Part shown: positions 17,357-25,954 of the stretch, one piece after another
How positions within the stretch are numbered: position 1 is the stretch's first letter
How the letters are laid out: each line of letters starts with the position of its first letter
Origin: Rouxiella badensis
GTDB lineage: Bacteria; Pseudomonadota; Gammaproteobacteria; Enterobacterales; Enterobacteriaceae
Assembly: GCF_002093665.1 (NCBI RefSeq)
Contig: NZ_MRWE01000010.1
Span: forward strand, 62,001-126,000
Direction of reading: 5' to 3'
Length of the DNA: 64,000 nt
Made by a program: the position numbers and the translations under genes
The notes under the pieces: model-generated
Told to the model about the DNA's origin: nothing
Seen by the model: only the letters and a program-made list of their open reading frames with translations
Database searches by the model: none

Positions 17357-18136
17357 ATGGATCTCGAATACCGTCTCGACGGCCCGGCCAACGCGCCTGT
17401 ATTGGTGCTGTCCAATTCGCTGGGCACCACCTGGACGATGTGGGACGCGCAGTTTACCGACTTCAATAAATATTTCCGCGTGCTGCGTTACAACACCCGC
17501 GGGCACGGTAACTCGCCGCTGAACGGCGGGAAAATGTCTCTCGCCTCGCTGGGCAAAGACGTGATTGACCTGATGAATCATCTCAATATCGAAAAGGCCA
17601 GTTTTTGCGGAATTTCCCTCGGTGGGATGACCGGGATGTGGCTCAACCGCCATTACCCTACCCATTTCAACCGTTTGGTGGTGGCAAATACGGCGGCCAA
17701 AATTGGCGACACCGATGCCTGGCTGACGCGGGCGAAAACCGTGCGTACCGAAGGCATGCAGTCTGTGGCCGACGGTTCGGCCAGCCGCTGGTTCACCAAA
17801 GACTATATCCGTGCACGCCCCGGTATCGTCGATGCCCTGGTCGACGGCATTGAGCAACTCGACCCGTTGGGCTATGCCGCCTGCTGCGAGGTATTAGCCT
17901 ACGCCGACCTGCGTGAAGAGGTGGCGAAAATGGAACGCCCCATGCTGGTGATAGCCGGGGAGCATGACCCCGTGACCACGCTCGCCGAGGCAGAGTGGAT
18001 CATAGAACGCGCCAGCGATGCACAAATCTGTCTCGTTCCCGCTTCACACTTATCGAATATTGCCTGTCCGGTGATGTTCAGCCGACAGACGCTTAACTAT
18101 CTGACTTCAGGAGCTACACATGTCATTAACGATTAA
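17357..18136 (+). CDS. pcaD: 3-oxoadipate enol-lactonase
   Basis: The 259-residue alpha/beta hydrolase converts 3-oxoadipate enol-lactone to beta-ketoadipate. The nucleophile serine is in the elbow FCGISLGGMTG, the acid in GEHDPVT and the histidine in PASHLSNIA, the usual family arrangement, with the LVLSNSLGTTWTMWD oxyanion region near residue 15. It is a stand-alone PcaD rather than a PcaCD fusion, as expected where protocatechuate genes are absent. It ends 17 bases inside catB. Confidence 0.93.
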   Translation: MDLEYRLDGPANAPVLVLSNSLGTTWTMWDAQFTDFNKYFRVLRYNTRGHGNSPLNGGKMSLASLGKDVIDLMNHLNIEKASFCGISLGGMTGMWLNRHYPTHFNRLVVANTAAKIGDTDAWLTRAKTVRTEGMQSVADGSASRWFTKDYIRARPGIVDALVDGIEQLDPLGYAACCEVLAYADLREEVAKMERPMLVIAGEHDPVTTLAEAEWIIERASDAQICLVPASHLSNIACPVMFSRQTLNYLTSGATHVIND

Positions 18137-19238
18137 CGCCATTGAGTGCTGGTTGGTGGATATTCCCACCATTCGTCCGCACAAACTTTCGATGGTGACC
18201 ATGGGCTGTCAGACCTTGACCCTCGTTAAAATGTCCTGCTCGGGCGGCGTGGTTGGCTGGGGTGAGGCGACGACCATCGGCGGTCTGAGCTATGGACCGG
18301 AGAGTCCAGAGGCCATCAAGTCCGCTATCGACCATTATCTTGCTCCTCTCCTTTGTCATCAGCCGTTTACCGGGGTCGAGGCGCTCTCGCGCAAAATGAA
18401 TTCGGTGGTCAAAGGCAATACCTTTGCCAAGTCGGCGCTGGAAACCGCGTTCCTCGATGCGCAAGGCAAAACGCTGAATGTCCCGGTGAGCGAACTGCTG
18501 GGCGGAAGATTGACCGATGAACTGCCGGTGCTGTGGACGCTGGCGAGCGGCAGCACTGAGAAAGATATTGATGAAGGACATCGTCTGATTGCCGAGGGGC
18601 GTCACCGGGCGTTTAAGCTGAAGATCGGTGCCAATGCGCTGCAAACAGACCTTAAGCATGCGTTAGCTATCAAGGCCGCGCTGGGGGAAAACATTCCGGT
18701 ACACGTTGACGTCAATCAGGCGTGGGACATGACAACGGCCCTGCTTGCTATTCCGCAACTGTTTAAAGGCGGGATTACGATGATCGAGCAGCCGATTCCT
18801 TTGCACGACCAGCGTAACCTGATTGCCCTGAGCCAGCGCGTCGAGGCAACGCTTCTCGCCGATGAGGCCGTACCCGACTATCACTGCGGATTCTCACTGG
18901 CCAGTGGCGGTTTCACCGGAGCCTTTGCCCTGAAGATTGCCAAGGCTGGCGGCCCGGCGCAGGTCATCAAACTGGCACGCGTTGCCCAGGCGGCGGGCAT
19001 TTCGCTGTATGGCGGCACCATGCTTGAAGGTACGCTGGGCACGGTGAGTTCCTTACACGCCTGGTCGACGCTTGAGATGAAATCCGGCACCGAGATGTTT
19101 GGCCCGCTGTTATTAAAAGACGATATTGTGGTGCAATCGCTTGAATATAGAAATGGTCACGTAGTCATACCATCAGGTCCGGGATTAGGTGTGGAAATAG
19201 ATACAGATAAACTTAAGCACTATTCGCGTAACGAATAA
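18120..19238 (+). CDS. catB: Muconate cycloisomerase
   Basis: The 372-residue enolase-superfamily enzyme lactonises cis,cis-muconate to muconolactone with Mn2+. The catalytic KxK is in AFKLKIGA, metal ligands in HVDVNQAWD, TMIEQPIP and LLADEAV, and the second-side lysine in FALKIAKAGGP. The N-terminal capping domain opens with IECWLVDIPTIRPHKL, characteristic of CatB. It overlaps pcaD by 17 bases. The 71 bases to catC contain an extra AAGGAG that serves no evident gene. Confidence 0.94.
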   Translation: MSLTINAIECWLVDIPTIRPHKLSMVTMGCQTLTLVKMSCSGGVVGWGEATTIGGLSYGPESPEAIKSAIDHYLAPLLCHQPFTGVEALSRKMNSVVKGNTFAKSALETAFLDAQGKTLNVPVSELLGGRLTDELPVLWTLASGSTEKDIDEGHRLIAEGRHRAFKLKIGANALQTDLKHALAIKAALGENIPVHVDVNQAWDMTTALLAIPQLFKGGITMIEQPIPLHDQRNLIALSQRVEATLLADEAVPDYHCGFSLASGGFTGAFALKIAKAGGPAQVIKLARVAQAAGISLYGGTMLEGTLGTVSSLHAWSTLEMKSGTEMFGPLLLKDDIVVQSLEYRNGHVVIPSGPGLGVEIDTDKLKHYSRNE

Positions 19239-19309
19239 CACAAGGAGTCCAGTAAATTAAATTTTATTAATAAGATAGTTAAATCAACAGTGACAAGGAG
19301 AAATTTAAA

Positions 19310-19600
19310 ATGTTATTTCAGGTTGATATGGTCGTTAATATTCCCGATTCACTGCCCAAGGAACAGGCAGATGAAATTAAGGCGCGAGAAAAGCTATACT
19401 CGCAAAAATTACAGCACGAGGGAAAATGGCGTCACATTTGGCGCGTTGCGGGGAAATATGAAAATATCAGTATTTTTGACGTCAAGGATAATACCGAACT
19501 TCATGAAATACTGACCGGACTGCCACTGTATCCTTATATGACCATGACGATACGTCCGCTTTGCCGTCATCCTTCGTCTATAAGAGATAACGATAAGTAA
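19310..19600 (+). CDS. catC: Muconolactone delta-isomerase
   Basis: The 96-residue protein is a ferredoxin-fold decamer-forming isomerase that converts muconolactone to 3-oxoadipate enol-lactone. Family residues in MLFQVDMVVNIP, the KWRHIWRVAGKYEN core and LTGLPLYPYMTM are clear. Length equals CatC enzymes (about 96). The ATG at 19310 follows AAGGAG. An overlapping longer frame starting at 19290 is in a different frame and is not coding. Confidence 0.95.
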   Translation: MLFQVDMVVNIPDSLPKEQADEIKAREKLYSQKLQHEGKWRHIWRVAGKYENISIFDVKDNTELHEILTGLPLYPYMTMTIRPLCRHPSSIRDNDK

Positions 19601-19635
19601 TAATTTGGCCTGTACCCTACAATGAGGATTAAGCT

Positions 19636-20562
19636 ATGTCACATAATATAATAAATCCAGCTGAGCTGGAAAAACTACTCAACATAAGCTGCGGTCTCGA
19701 CACTAAACAAGGTAATCCACGTTTCAAAGCTATTTTGCATCGTTTAATGGGCGACGTTTGTCGCACCATTGACGAATTTGATATTACCGACGAAGAGTTT
19801 TGGCAGGCGGTTAATTATCTCAACGTGCTGGGTGAGCGCAAAGAGGTGGCGCTCCTCGCCGCCGGCCTGGGACTGGAGCATTTCCTCGACATGCGCGCCG
19901 ACGCCAAAGAAAAGGCCGCGAGCCTACACGGCGGAACGCCGCGCACCATAGAAGGGCCGCTGTATGTCGCTAATGCCCCGTTGAGCGACAAGTTTGCGCG
20001 CATGGACGACGGCAAAGACGACGGTGAACCCATGTGGCTCTATGGGCAGGTGACTGACCCTGATAACCAGCCGATTGCCGGCGCGGTGGTCGATATCTGG
20101 CACGCTAATACGCTGGGTAATTACTCGTTCTTCGACTCGTCGCAAACCGACTATAACCTGCGCCGCCGCATCAAAACCGGCCCCGACGGGCGCTATGCGG
20201 TGAGGAGCATTATTCCTTCTGGCTACGGCTGTCCACCGGATGGGCCAACCCAGGCACTTTTGAATCACGTGGGTCGCCACGGTAATCGCCCGGCTCATAT
20301 TCATTTCTTTGTTTCTGGCCCAGGTTTTAAGCATCTGACCACCCAAATCAATTTAAGCGGTGACCCCTATTTATGGGATGATTTTGCCTTTGCCACGCGC
20401 GATGAGTTAATTGCAGACCCTGTTAAAGTTACAGACGAAAAAATAGCCCAGCAGCGTGATATTCCCGTATCACACACGGAGGTTAAATTCGATTTTAAAC
20501 TCACCCCCGTTACCACGACTGAGGAGCAAGTAAGAATAAAAAGAGAAAGAGCCATGGAATAG
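19636..20562 (+). CDS. catA: Catechol 1,2-dioxygenase
   Basis: The 308-residue intradiol dioxygenase opens catechol to cis,cis-muconate using non-haem Fe(III). The four ligands are visible: one tyrosine in LGNYSFFD, one in IPSGYGCPP and two histidines in RPAHIHFFV. The N-terminal helical linker domain precedes GTPRTIEGPLYVA. Length matches the catechol-specific class (about 310) rather than protocatechuate 3,4-dioxygenase subunits. The gene sits between catC and benA in the same direction. Confidence 0.96.
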   Translation: MSHNIINPAELEKLLNISCGLDTKQGNPRFKAILHRLMGDVCRTIDEFDITDEEFWQAVNYLNVLGERKEVALLAAGLGLEHFLDMRADAKEKAASLHGGTPRTIEGPLYVANAPLSDKFARMDDGKDDGEPMWLYGQVTDPDNQPIAGAVVDIWHANTLGNYSFFDSSQTDYNLRRRIKTGPDGRYAVRSIIPSGYGCPPDGPTQALLNHVGRHGNRPAHIHFFVSGPGFKHLTTQINLSGDPYLWDDFAFATRDELIADPVKVTDEKIAQQRDIPVSHTEVKFDFKLTPVTTTEEQVRIKRERAME

Positions 20563-20632
20563 CGCACTTAATGTTCTTTCCTTGAGAACAAGTTAACGCC
20601 CTTCCCCTATTTTACAGCAAAGAGGAATTAAG

Positions 20633-21997
20633 ATGAGCGAAATTATTTCGCAGCGTTCGCGCACGCTTGAAGAAAAAATAAATAACGCCCTGATTATCGA
20701 TAAAGAGGCCGGTATTTATAAATGTCATCGCAGTATCTTTACCGACCCGGAATTATTCGAGTTAGAAATGGAAAATATATTTGAGGGGAACTGGGCGTTC
20801 CTTGCCCATGAAAGTCAAATCGCCAACCCTGGCGATTATTATACTCTCACGCTAGGCCGCCAGCCCATCATGATCACTCGCGATAAAAGCGGAGAGTTAA
20901 ACGCTGTTATTAATAGTTGTTCCCACCGTGGCGCGATGTTAGCGACCCGAAAAACGGGCAATAAAAGCTCATTTACCTGTCCGTTCCACGGCTGGACTTT
21001 CAGCAATAACGGCAAACTGTTAAAAGCAAAAGATGAAAAGACCGGAGGCTATCCTCCCTGCTTTAAAAAAGAAGGGTCGCACGACCTTAAAGCGCTGCCG
21101 CGTTTCGCCAATTATAAAGGTTTCCTGTTTGGCAGCCTGAATGACAACGTCTGCGAACTGGCGGAATATTTAGGTGACACCAAACAGGTCATCGACCTGA
21201 TTACCGATCCAGCCGAAGAAGGTCTGGAAGTGGTGCCAGGCACCTCGAGCTATACCTATGAGGGCAACTGGAAGCTACAGATGGAAAACGGAGCCGACGG
21301 TTATCACGTTAGCGTCGTTCACTGGAACTACGCCTCTACCATGTCTCGCCGCAACTACGAAGAAAACGCCACCCACACCGTAGACGCCAACGGCTGGTCA
21401 AAAAGTGAAGGCGGCGTCTACGGCTTCGAAAACGGCCATATGCTGCTGTGGACCAAGGTGCTGAACCCTGAGGTGCGCCCTATCTATAAACATCATGAGC
21501 GGCTCAAACAGCAGTTTGGTGAGGCGAAGGCCAATCTGATGGTTAACGAGACCCGTAATCTGTGCCTGTATCCCAACCTGTATCTGATGGACCAGTTCTC
21601 CACTCAGTTGCGCATCGTCAGGCCGATTGCGGTCGATAAAACCGAGGTCACCATCTTCTGCTTCGGCACGAAAGGCGAAAGTGACGAAGACCGTGCGCTG
21701 CGTATTCGTCAGTACGAAGACTTCTTCAACGTCAGCGGCATGGGTACGCCAGACGATCTCGAAGAGTTCCGTGCCTGCCAGACCGGCTATAACGGGCACA
21801 ATCTGCCGTGGAGCGACATGAGCCGAGGTGCGACCCGCTGGGTCGACGGTGCAGACAACAACGCCAAGCTAATGGACATTTCTCCGCTGATGACCGGCAC
21901 CAGCGCCGAGGATGAAGCGCTGTACATCACCCACCACCATTACTGGCAACAAACCCTGCTTAACGCTCTAAGCCAGCGCGACAAGGAGGCCCACTGA
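20633..21997 (+). CDS. benA: Benzoate 1,2-dioxygenase large subunit
   Basis: The 454-residue oxygenase alpha subunit dihydroxylates benzoate to the cis-1,2-diol acid. The Rieske [2Fe-2S] ligands are in NSCSHRGAML and FTCPFHGWTF, and the mononuclear iron site in NGADGYHVSVVHWNY with a downstream aspartate. It is followed by benB with a 1-base stop/start overlap. AntA (anthranilate) and XylX (toluate) are close relatives. The following diol dehydrogenase excludes an anthranilate-type enzyme, which would yield catechol directly. Confidence 0.94.
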   Translation: MSEIISQRSRTLEEKINNALIIDKEAGIYKCHRSIFTDPELFELEMENIFEGNWAFLAHESQIANPGDYYTLTLGRQPIMITRDKSGELNAVINSCSHRGAMLATRKTGNKSSFTCPFHGWTFSNNGKLLKAKDEKTGGYPPCFKKEGSHDLKALPRFANYKGFLFGSLNDNVCELAEYLGDTKQVIDLITDPAEEGLEVVPGTSSYTYEGNWKLQMENGADGYHVSVVHWNYASTMSRRNYEENATHTVDANGWSKSEGGVYGFENGHMLLWTKVLNPEVRPIYKHHERLKQQFGEAKANLMVNETRNLCLYPNLYLMDQFSTQLRIVRPIAVDKTEVTIFCFGTKGESDEDRALRIRQYEDFFNVSGMGTPDDLEEFRACQTGYNGHNLPWSDMSRGATRWVDGADNNAKLMDISPLMTGTSAEDEALYITHHHYWQQTLLNALSQRDKEAH

Positions 21998-22485
21998 TGT
22001 CTTCACTACAACAGCAAATTGAGCAATTTTTTTATCGTGAGGCACGCTTGTTGGACGACCGGGAATGGGATGCATGGCTGGAGTGCTATCACCCGCATAC
22101 CGAGTACTGGATGCCGGCCTGGGGCGATGACGACTGCCTGACCACGGATCCGCAGCGTGAGGTCTCGCTGATTTACTACCACACCCGCGGCGGCCTGGAA
22201 GACCGTGTCTATCGCATTAAAACCGAACGTTCGGCGGCAAGCACGCCTGAGCCGCGTACCACCCACCTGCTGAGCAATATCGAGGTGTTGAGCGACGAAG
22301 GCAATCAGGTCGAGGTCCGTTACAACTGGTGCACCTACAGCCATCGCTATAAAAGCGCTGAACACTTCTTTGGCAATACGCAATGCACCTTGGTAAAAGC
22401 CGGTGAAAGCTTCCAGATTAAGCGAAAGAAGATCCAGCTCAACAACGACTACATCAATCACGTCATTGATATTTATCATTTATAG
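21997..22485 (+). CDS. benB: Benzoate 1,2-dioxygenase small subunit
   Basis: The 162-residue beta subunit of the ring-hydroxylating dioxygenase is a cone-like (NTF2/SnoaL-type) fold that stabilises the alpha3beta3 hexamer. Typical features are FFYREARLLDDREWDAWLECY at the N-terminus, YWMP and the RTTHLLSNIEV stretch. Its ATG overlaps the benA stop (TGATG). Confidence 0.94.
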   Translation: MSSLQQQIEQFFYREARLLDDREWDAWLECYHPHTEYWMPAWGDDDCLTTDPQREVSLIYYHTRGGLEDRVYRIKTERSAASTPEPRTTHLLSNIEVLSDEGNQVEVRYNWCTYSHRYKSAEHFFGNTQCTLVKAGESFQIKRKKIQLNNDYINHVIDIYHL

Positions 22486-22494
22486 AGGTGGAAA

Positions 22495-23520
22495 ATGGCT
22501 TATACCATCGCGCTCAATTTTGAAGACGGCGTTAGCCGCTTCATCGAATGCAACGAAAACGAAAAGGTGCTGGATGCCGCCTATCGCCAGCAGGTCAATC
22601 TGCCGATGGACTGCTCCGACGGCGTCTGCGGGACCTGTAAATGCCATTGCGAATCCGGGAGGTATGACCTCGGCGACGAGTATCTCGAAGAGGCGTTGTC
22701 GGAACAGGAATTCGAAGACGGTCAGGTCCTGACCTGCCAGATGATCCCGAACTCAGACTGCGTTATCTCCGTGCCGCTCTCATCGCAGATGTGTAAAACC
22801 GGCAGTGAAACCTATACCGCCCAGGTGGTACGCGCCGAATCGTTGTCCGACAGCGCCATCGAACTGAACCTCGAACTGACCAGTCATCTTGGAGTCCCGT
22901 TCCTCAGCGGGCAGTATGTCAACATTCAGCTACCGAACAGTCAGGACACCCGAGCCTATTCGTTCAGCTCGATGCCCGGTGAAAAGACGCTCTCTTTTCT
23001 TATCCGCAACGTGCCCAATGGCCGGATGAGTCAATATCTGACCACCCAGGCCAAACCGGGCGATGTTCTGAATCTGACCGGGCCTCAGGGCAGTTTTTAT
23101 TTGCGTGAAGTCACGCGCCCCATTCTGATGCTGGCCGGTGGCACTGGCCTCGCTCCCTTCCTGTCGATGCTTCACCAGTTGCAGGGGTCCGAGCTCAAGC
23201 ATCAGGTGCATCTGATTTATGGCGTATCACGTGACGTCGATACGGTAAAACTGGCCCAGCTTGAGGCCTTTGCGGCGCAAATTCCGCAGTTCAGCTTCAG
23301 CGTTTGCGTGACCGACCCTGCGTCTTCAGCCGAGCTTAAAGGCTATGTCACCGACCATATCGAGCCGGGTCAGATCAATGACGGCGAGGTTGACATCTAT
23401 CTCTGCGGTCCACCGCCGATGGTTGAAGCCGTGATCACGTTCCTAAAATCAAAATCCATTACCCCGCGCAACTTCTACTACGAGAAATTCGCGCCTCAGG
23501 TGAGCAAAGAGACCGCTTAA
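22495..23520 (+). CDS. benC: Benzoate 1,2-dioxygenase electron transfer component
   Basis: The 341-residue reductase passes electrons from NADH through FAD and a [2Fe-2S] cluster to BenA. The N-terminal plant-type ferredoxin domain has its cysteines in DCSDGVCGTCKC and LTCQM. The middle FAD domain has TRAYSFSSMPG and the C-terminal NAD domain has MLAGGTGLAPFLSML and YLCGPPPMVEAV. The domain order is that of BenC/XylZ. It lies 1 base before benD. Confidence 0.95.
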   Translation: MAYTIALNFEDGVSRFIECNENEKVLDAAYRQQVNLPMDCSDGVCGTCKCHCESGRYDLGDEYLEEALSEQEFEDGQVLTCQMIPNSDCVISVPLSSQMCKTGSETYTAQVVRAESLSDSAIELNLELTSHLGVPFLSGQYVNIQLPNSQDTRAYSFSSMPGEKTLSFLIRNVPNGRMSQYLTTQAKPGDVLNLTGPQGSFYLREVTRPILMLAGGTGLAPFLSMLHQLQGSELKHQVHLIYGVSRDVDTVKLAQLEAFAAQIPQFSFSVCVTDPASSAELKGYVTDHIEPGQINDGEVDIYLCGPPPMVEAVITFLKSKSITPRNFYYEKFAPQVSKETA

Positions 23521-23521
23521 C

Positions 23522-24304
23522 ATGACGAATCAACGTTTTAAAGACCGCGTAATGGTCATTACCGGCGCGGCACAGGGAATTGGCAAAGCCGTTGCCGAAC
23601 GGGCTGCCGCGGAAGGCGCAAAACTGGTGCTTATCGACCGTGCAGAATGGGTCGATACCCTGGCGCAGCAGTTACGGGAGACCGGCAGCGACGTGCTGTC
23701 ACTCAGGGCTGACCTCGAACAGTGGGAAAGCACGGCCGCCGCCTTTGAGGAGGCGCATCAGCACTTCGGCAGACTGGACATTCTGGTAAACAACGTCGGG
23801 GGCACCATTTGGGCGCGGCCTTATGCTGAATACTCGCCGCAGCAGATTGAGGCCGAAATCCGCCGCTCGCTGTTTCCTACGCTGTGGGGCTGTCGCGCCG
23901 TGTTGCCTTACCTGCTCGAACAACGCTACGGCGCGATTGTTAACGTCTCCTCTGTCGCGACGCGGGGCGTGCATCGCGTCCCCTATTCCGCGTCGAAAGG
24001 GGGCGTCAATGCGCTGACCCAATCCCTGGCTTTCGAGTATTCTGGAACCGGTATCAGGATTAATGCAACGGCCCCGGGCGGGACTGATGCCCCGGCCAGA
24101 CTGACGCCACGTAACCAGGAAAAACCGACCGCACAAGAAACAGAGTGGTATCAGGGCGTGGTTAATCAAACCCTTGAAACCAGCCTGATGCATCGCTATG
24201 GAACCGTTACCGAGCAGGCGGCGGCCATACTGTTTCTCGCCAGCGACGACGCCAGCTACATTACCGGCACCGTATTGCCCGTGGCGGGCGGCGACCTCGG
24301 CTAA
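23522..24304 (+). CDS. benD: Benzoate cis-diol dehydrogenase
   Basis: The 260-residue short-chain dehydrogenase oxidises and decarboxylates 1,6-dihydroxycyclohexa-2,4-diene-1-carboxylate to catechol. Cofactor motif TGAAQGIGKA, the NNVGG structural motif, the catalytic serine in IVNVSSVATRG and the YSASKGG tyrosine-lysine pair are all present, as is the C-terminal VLPVAGGDLG. It is the last gene of the operon, closed by a strong terminator. Confidence 0.94.
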   Translation: MTNQRFKDRVMVITGAAQGIGKAVAERAAAEGAKLVLIDRAEWVDTLAQQLRETGSDVLSLRADLEQWESTAAAFEEAHQHFGRLDILVNNVGGTIWARPYAEYSPQQIEAEIRRSLFPTLWGCRAVLPYLLEQRYGAIVNVSSVATRGVHRVPYSASKGGVNALTQSLAFEYSGTGIRINATAPGGTDAPARLTPRNQEKPTAQETEWYQGVVNQTLETSLMHRYGTVTEQAAAILFLASDDASYITGTVLPVAGGDLG

Positions 24305-24318
24305 AGAGCGCATAAAGC

Positions 24319-24353
24319 AAGACGGCCCGCGATGCAGTATCGCGGGCCGTCTT
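24319..24353. terminator. Strong terminator between benD and the repeat protein gene
   Basis: A perfect 15-base-pair stem (AAGACGGCCCGCGAT / ATCGCGGGCCGTCTT) with a 5-base loop separates the two convergent genes and is flanked by short A and T runs. Confidence 0.92.
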
Positions 24354-24379
24354 TACACATGAAGCCTTTTAGAAAAAAC

Positions 24380-25450
24380 TTAGAACGAACGGTGGAAGTT
24401 AACCAACGGCAGAACAGGTACCGCTGCGTTGGTCGCCACGTTGATCAGACCAATCTGCAGACCTTCAAGGTCTTTGGTGGCGTTGAACAGACCAAACTGG
24501 AAGTGGGTGCTGTCAGCATAGTTAATCACACCAATATCGGTGGTGCTGTCGGCTGACACGTTGATTGCACCCAGGTTCAAGCCTTTAACATTGTGGGAAA
24601 TGTTGATGGCACCGAGGTTCACACCGGTCACGTCGTGAGAGAAGTTCAGAGCACCGACGTTGGCACCCTCAACGTCCCAGGCGACGTTCGCTGCACCCAG
24701 ATTAAGACCCGTCACGTCCCAGGTACGGTTGAAGGCAGAAACGTTGGCACCGGTCACGTTTTCAGACCAGTTGAAGGCGCTGAGGTTGGCGCCGGTGACG
24801 TTGCCTGATTTGTTCACTACGCCGAAGTTCAGGCCGGTAATGTTGCCTTCGCTCCAGTTACCGATTGCACCGATGTTCAGGCCGGTGACGTTGCCGGTAT
24901 GGTTAATCACGCTGACGTTGGCACCGGTGGTTTCACCGGTGGTCCAGTTGAACGGGCTGACGTTCAAACCTTCAACCGAACCCTGGGTATAGTTGCCGAC
25001 ACCGGCAAGGTTCAGGCCGTTCACATCGGCCGTCATGTTGGCAATGCCGAGGTTAACACCGTCGATGTTTTTTGCGGCGCTGTAGATACCGACGTTGACA
25101 CCGTTGAGGTCGCCCACCTGGTTAGCGAGGCTCAGGTTTAGACCATTGTCTTCGCCACCGTGCCAGTTGAACAGGCCAATAGCCGCACCGTTCATGCCGT
25201 TACGAATGTGAGAACCGGCCGCCGCACCGAGCTGGAAGCCGTTCAGGTGGTCAATCTCGTCATAACCGAGGATTGGCAGGTCGAAACCGTTTACCGTGCC
25301 AGTATCACCGTACAAGAATGTGCCGTGAAAACCATTGACGTCTTTGTCCGCTGGGAAATTACCGAAAGACGATACTTGCACGGGGGCCGCATTACTCATT
25401 GCAGAAAACATTGTGCAGGAAAGTAATAAAGCTAGAGTTGAACGTTTCAT
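24380..25450 (-). CDS. Exported protein with 14-residue tandem repeats (LA_2272-like surface repeat family)
   Basis: The 356-residue protein has a Sec signal peptide (about residues 1-21, LLLSCTMFSAMSNA) and then a body made of degenerate repeats of about 14 residues with the pattern (N/D)VxGxNxGAxNxSx. At least six units are exactly in register near residues 215-300 (for example NVTGANLSAFNWSE and DVTGVNLGAINISH), and looser copies extend to both ends. The composition (glycine and asparagine at fixed positions, alternating hydrophobics) fits a repetitive beta-structure. I associate it with the LA_2272 type of surface repeat proteins. The biological role is unknown. It converges on benD and nothing links it to aromatic catabolism. 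Confidence 0.7.
   Translation of the reverse strand: MKRSTLALLLSCTMFSAMSNAAPVQVSSFGNFPADKDVNGFHGTFLYGDTGTVNGFDLPILGYDEIDHLNGFQLGAAAGSHIRNGMNGAAIGLFNWHGGEDNGLNLSLANQVGDLNGVNVGIYSAAKNIDGVNLGIANMTADVNGLNLAGVGNYTQGSVEGLNVSPFNWTTGETTGANVSVINHTGNVTGLNIGAIGNWSEGNITGLNFGVVNKSGNVTGANLSAFNWSENVTGANVSAFNRTWDVTGLNLGAANVAWDVEGANVGALNFSHDVTGVNLGAINISHNVKGLNLGAINVSADSTTDIGVINYADSTHFQFGLFNATKDLEGLQIGLINVATNAAVPVLPLVNFHRSF
24540..24790 (-). repeat. 42-base coding repeats
   Basis: This part of the repeat-protein gene consists of adjacent 42-base units encoding 14 residues each. Similar words such as CACGTT and GTTGGCACC recur at that period. They are degenerate protein-coding repeats without spacers, not CRISPR. 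Confidence 0.75.
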
Positions 25451-25954
25451 TTCCTCTATCTCTCTTTATTTTGATTTGTTATTAACCGGGTTGCTTTGCA
25501 AGTTCCAGTACCCCTATTTTTGCTCAAGCGTTAACGTTAAGCTGGGAATAAGCATGACCCCGCAAACCCTTGGTATCTTATCAAAAAATGCTTGTTTCCC
25601 GCTGATTTCGCCCGTTTTCGCACTCAGAGACAATAAACAGGACACAATTAAAGCGGACTAATCACATATAGTGATAGTCTCACCCAGACAAAAGAATAAA
25701 TATTAAACAGCGTAGGCTCGATGTTACAAAATATATTAATCAGAAATTCTTTCCACAATAAGCGATATATTTAATGGGATTTAAATTATATTTAACCGTA
25801 TATTTTAAAACGCAGAAGGGACTAATTATTGGAAGTTACAAGAATGAGGCGGGAACAACGAGGGGGTCTTGTGGAACCCTCGTTGGCGAGGCTGGGACAG
25901 CGCCCAACCTCAGCGTCAGACGCTGTTCTGAGCAAAAAGCGTTGCAATCAAAAA
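25451..25954. other. Intergenic region between the repeat-protein gene and araC, with a hairpin cluster
   Basis: The 504 bases hold the promoter region of the repeat-protein gene (A/T-rich, 25451-25840) and no supported gene. From 25856 to 25926 lies a G/C-rich structured segment: CAACGAGGG / CCCTCGTTG (25856-25885), GAGGcTGGG / CCCAaCCTC (25888-25911) and CAGCG-TCAGA-CGCTG (25911-25925). ACAGCG (25897-25902) can pair alternatively with CGCTGT (25921-25926). It directly follows the araC stop codon on the minus strand. Confidence 0.6.

Noticed and set aside
17476-17500. GTTACAAC words resembling reversed Ter cores (also near 22320 and 39640)
   Set aside because: Only the short GTTACAAC core is present and lies in coding sequence; flanking Ter bases are absent.
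19290-19514. 74-codon frame overlapping catC
   Set aside because: It is in a different frame from catC, which has a good ribosome binding site and clear family match.
24540-24790. Regular 42-base repeats suggestive of a CRISPR array
   Set aside because: There are no unique spacers. The repeats are degenerate, contiguous and in frame within a gene with a signal peptide.
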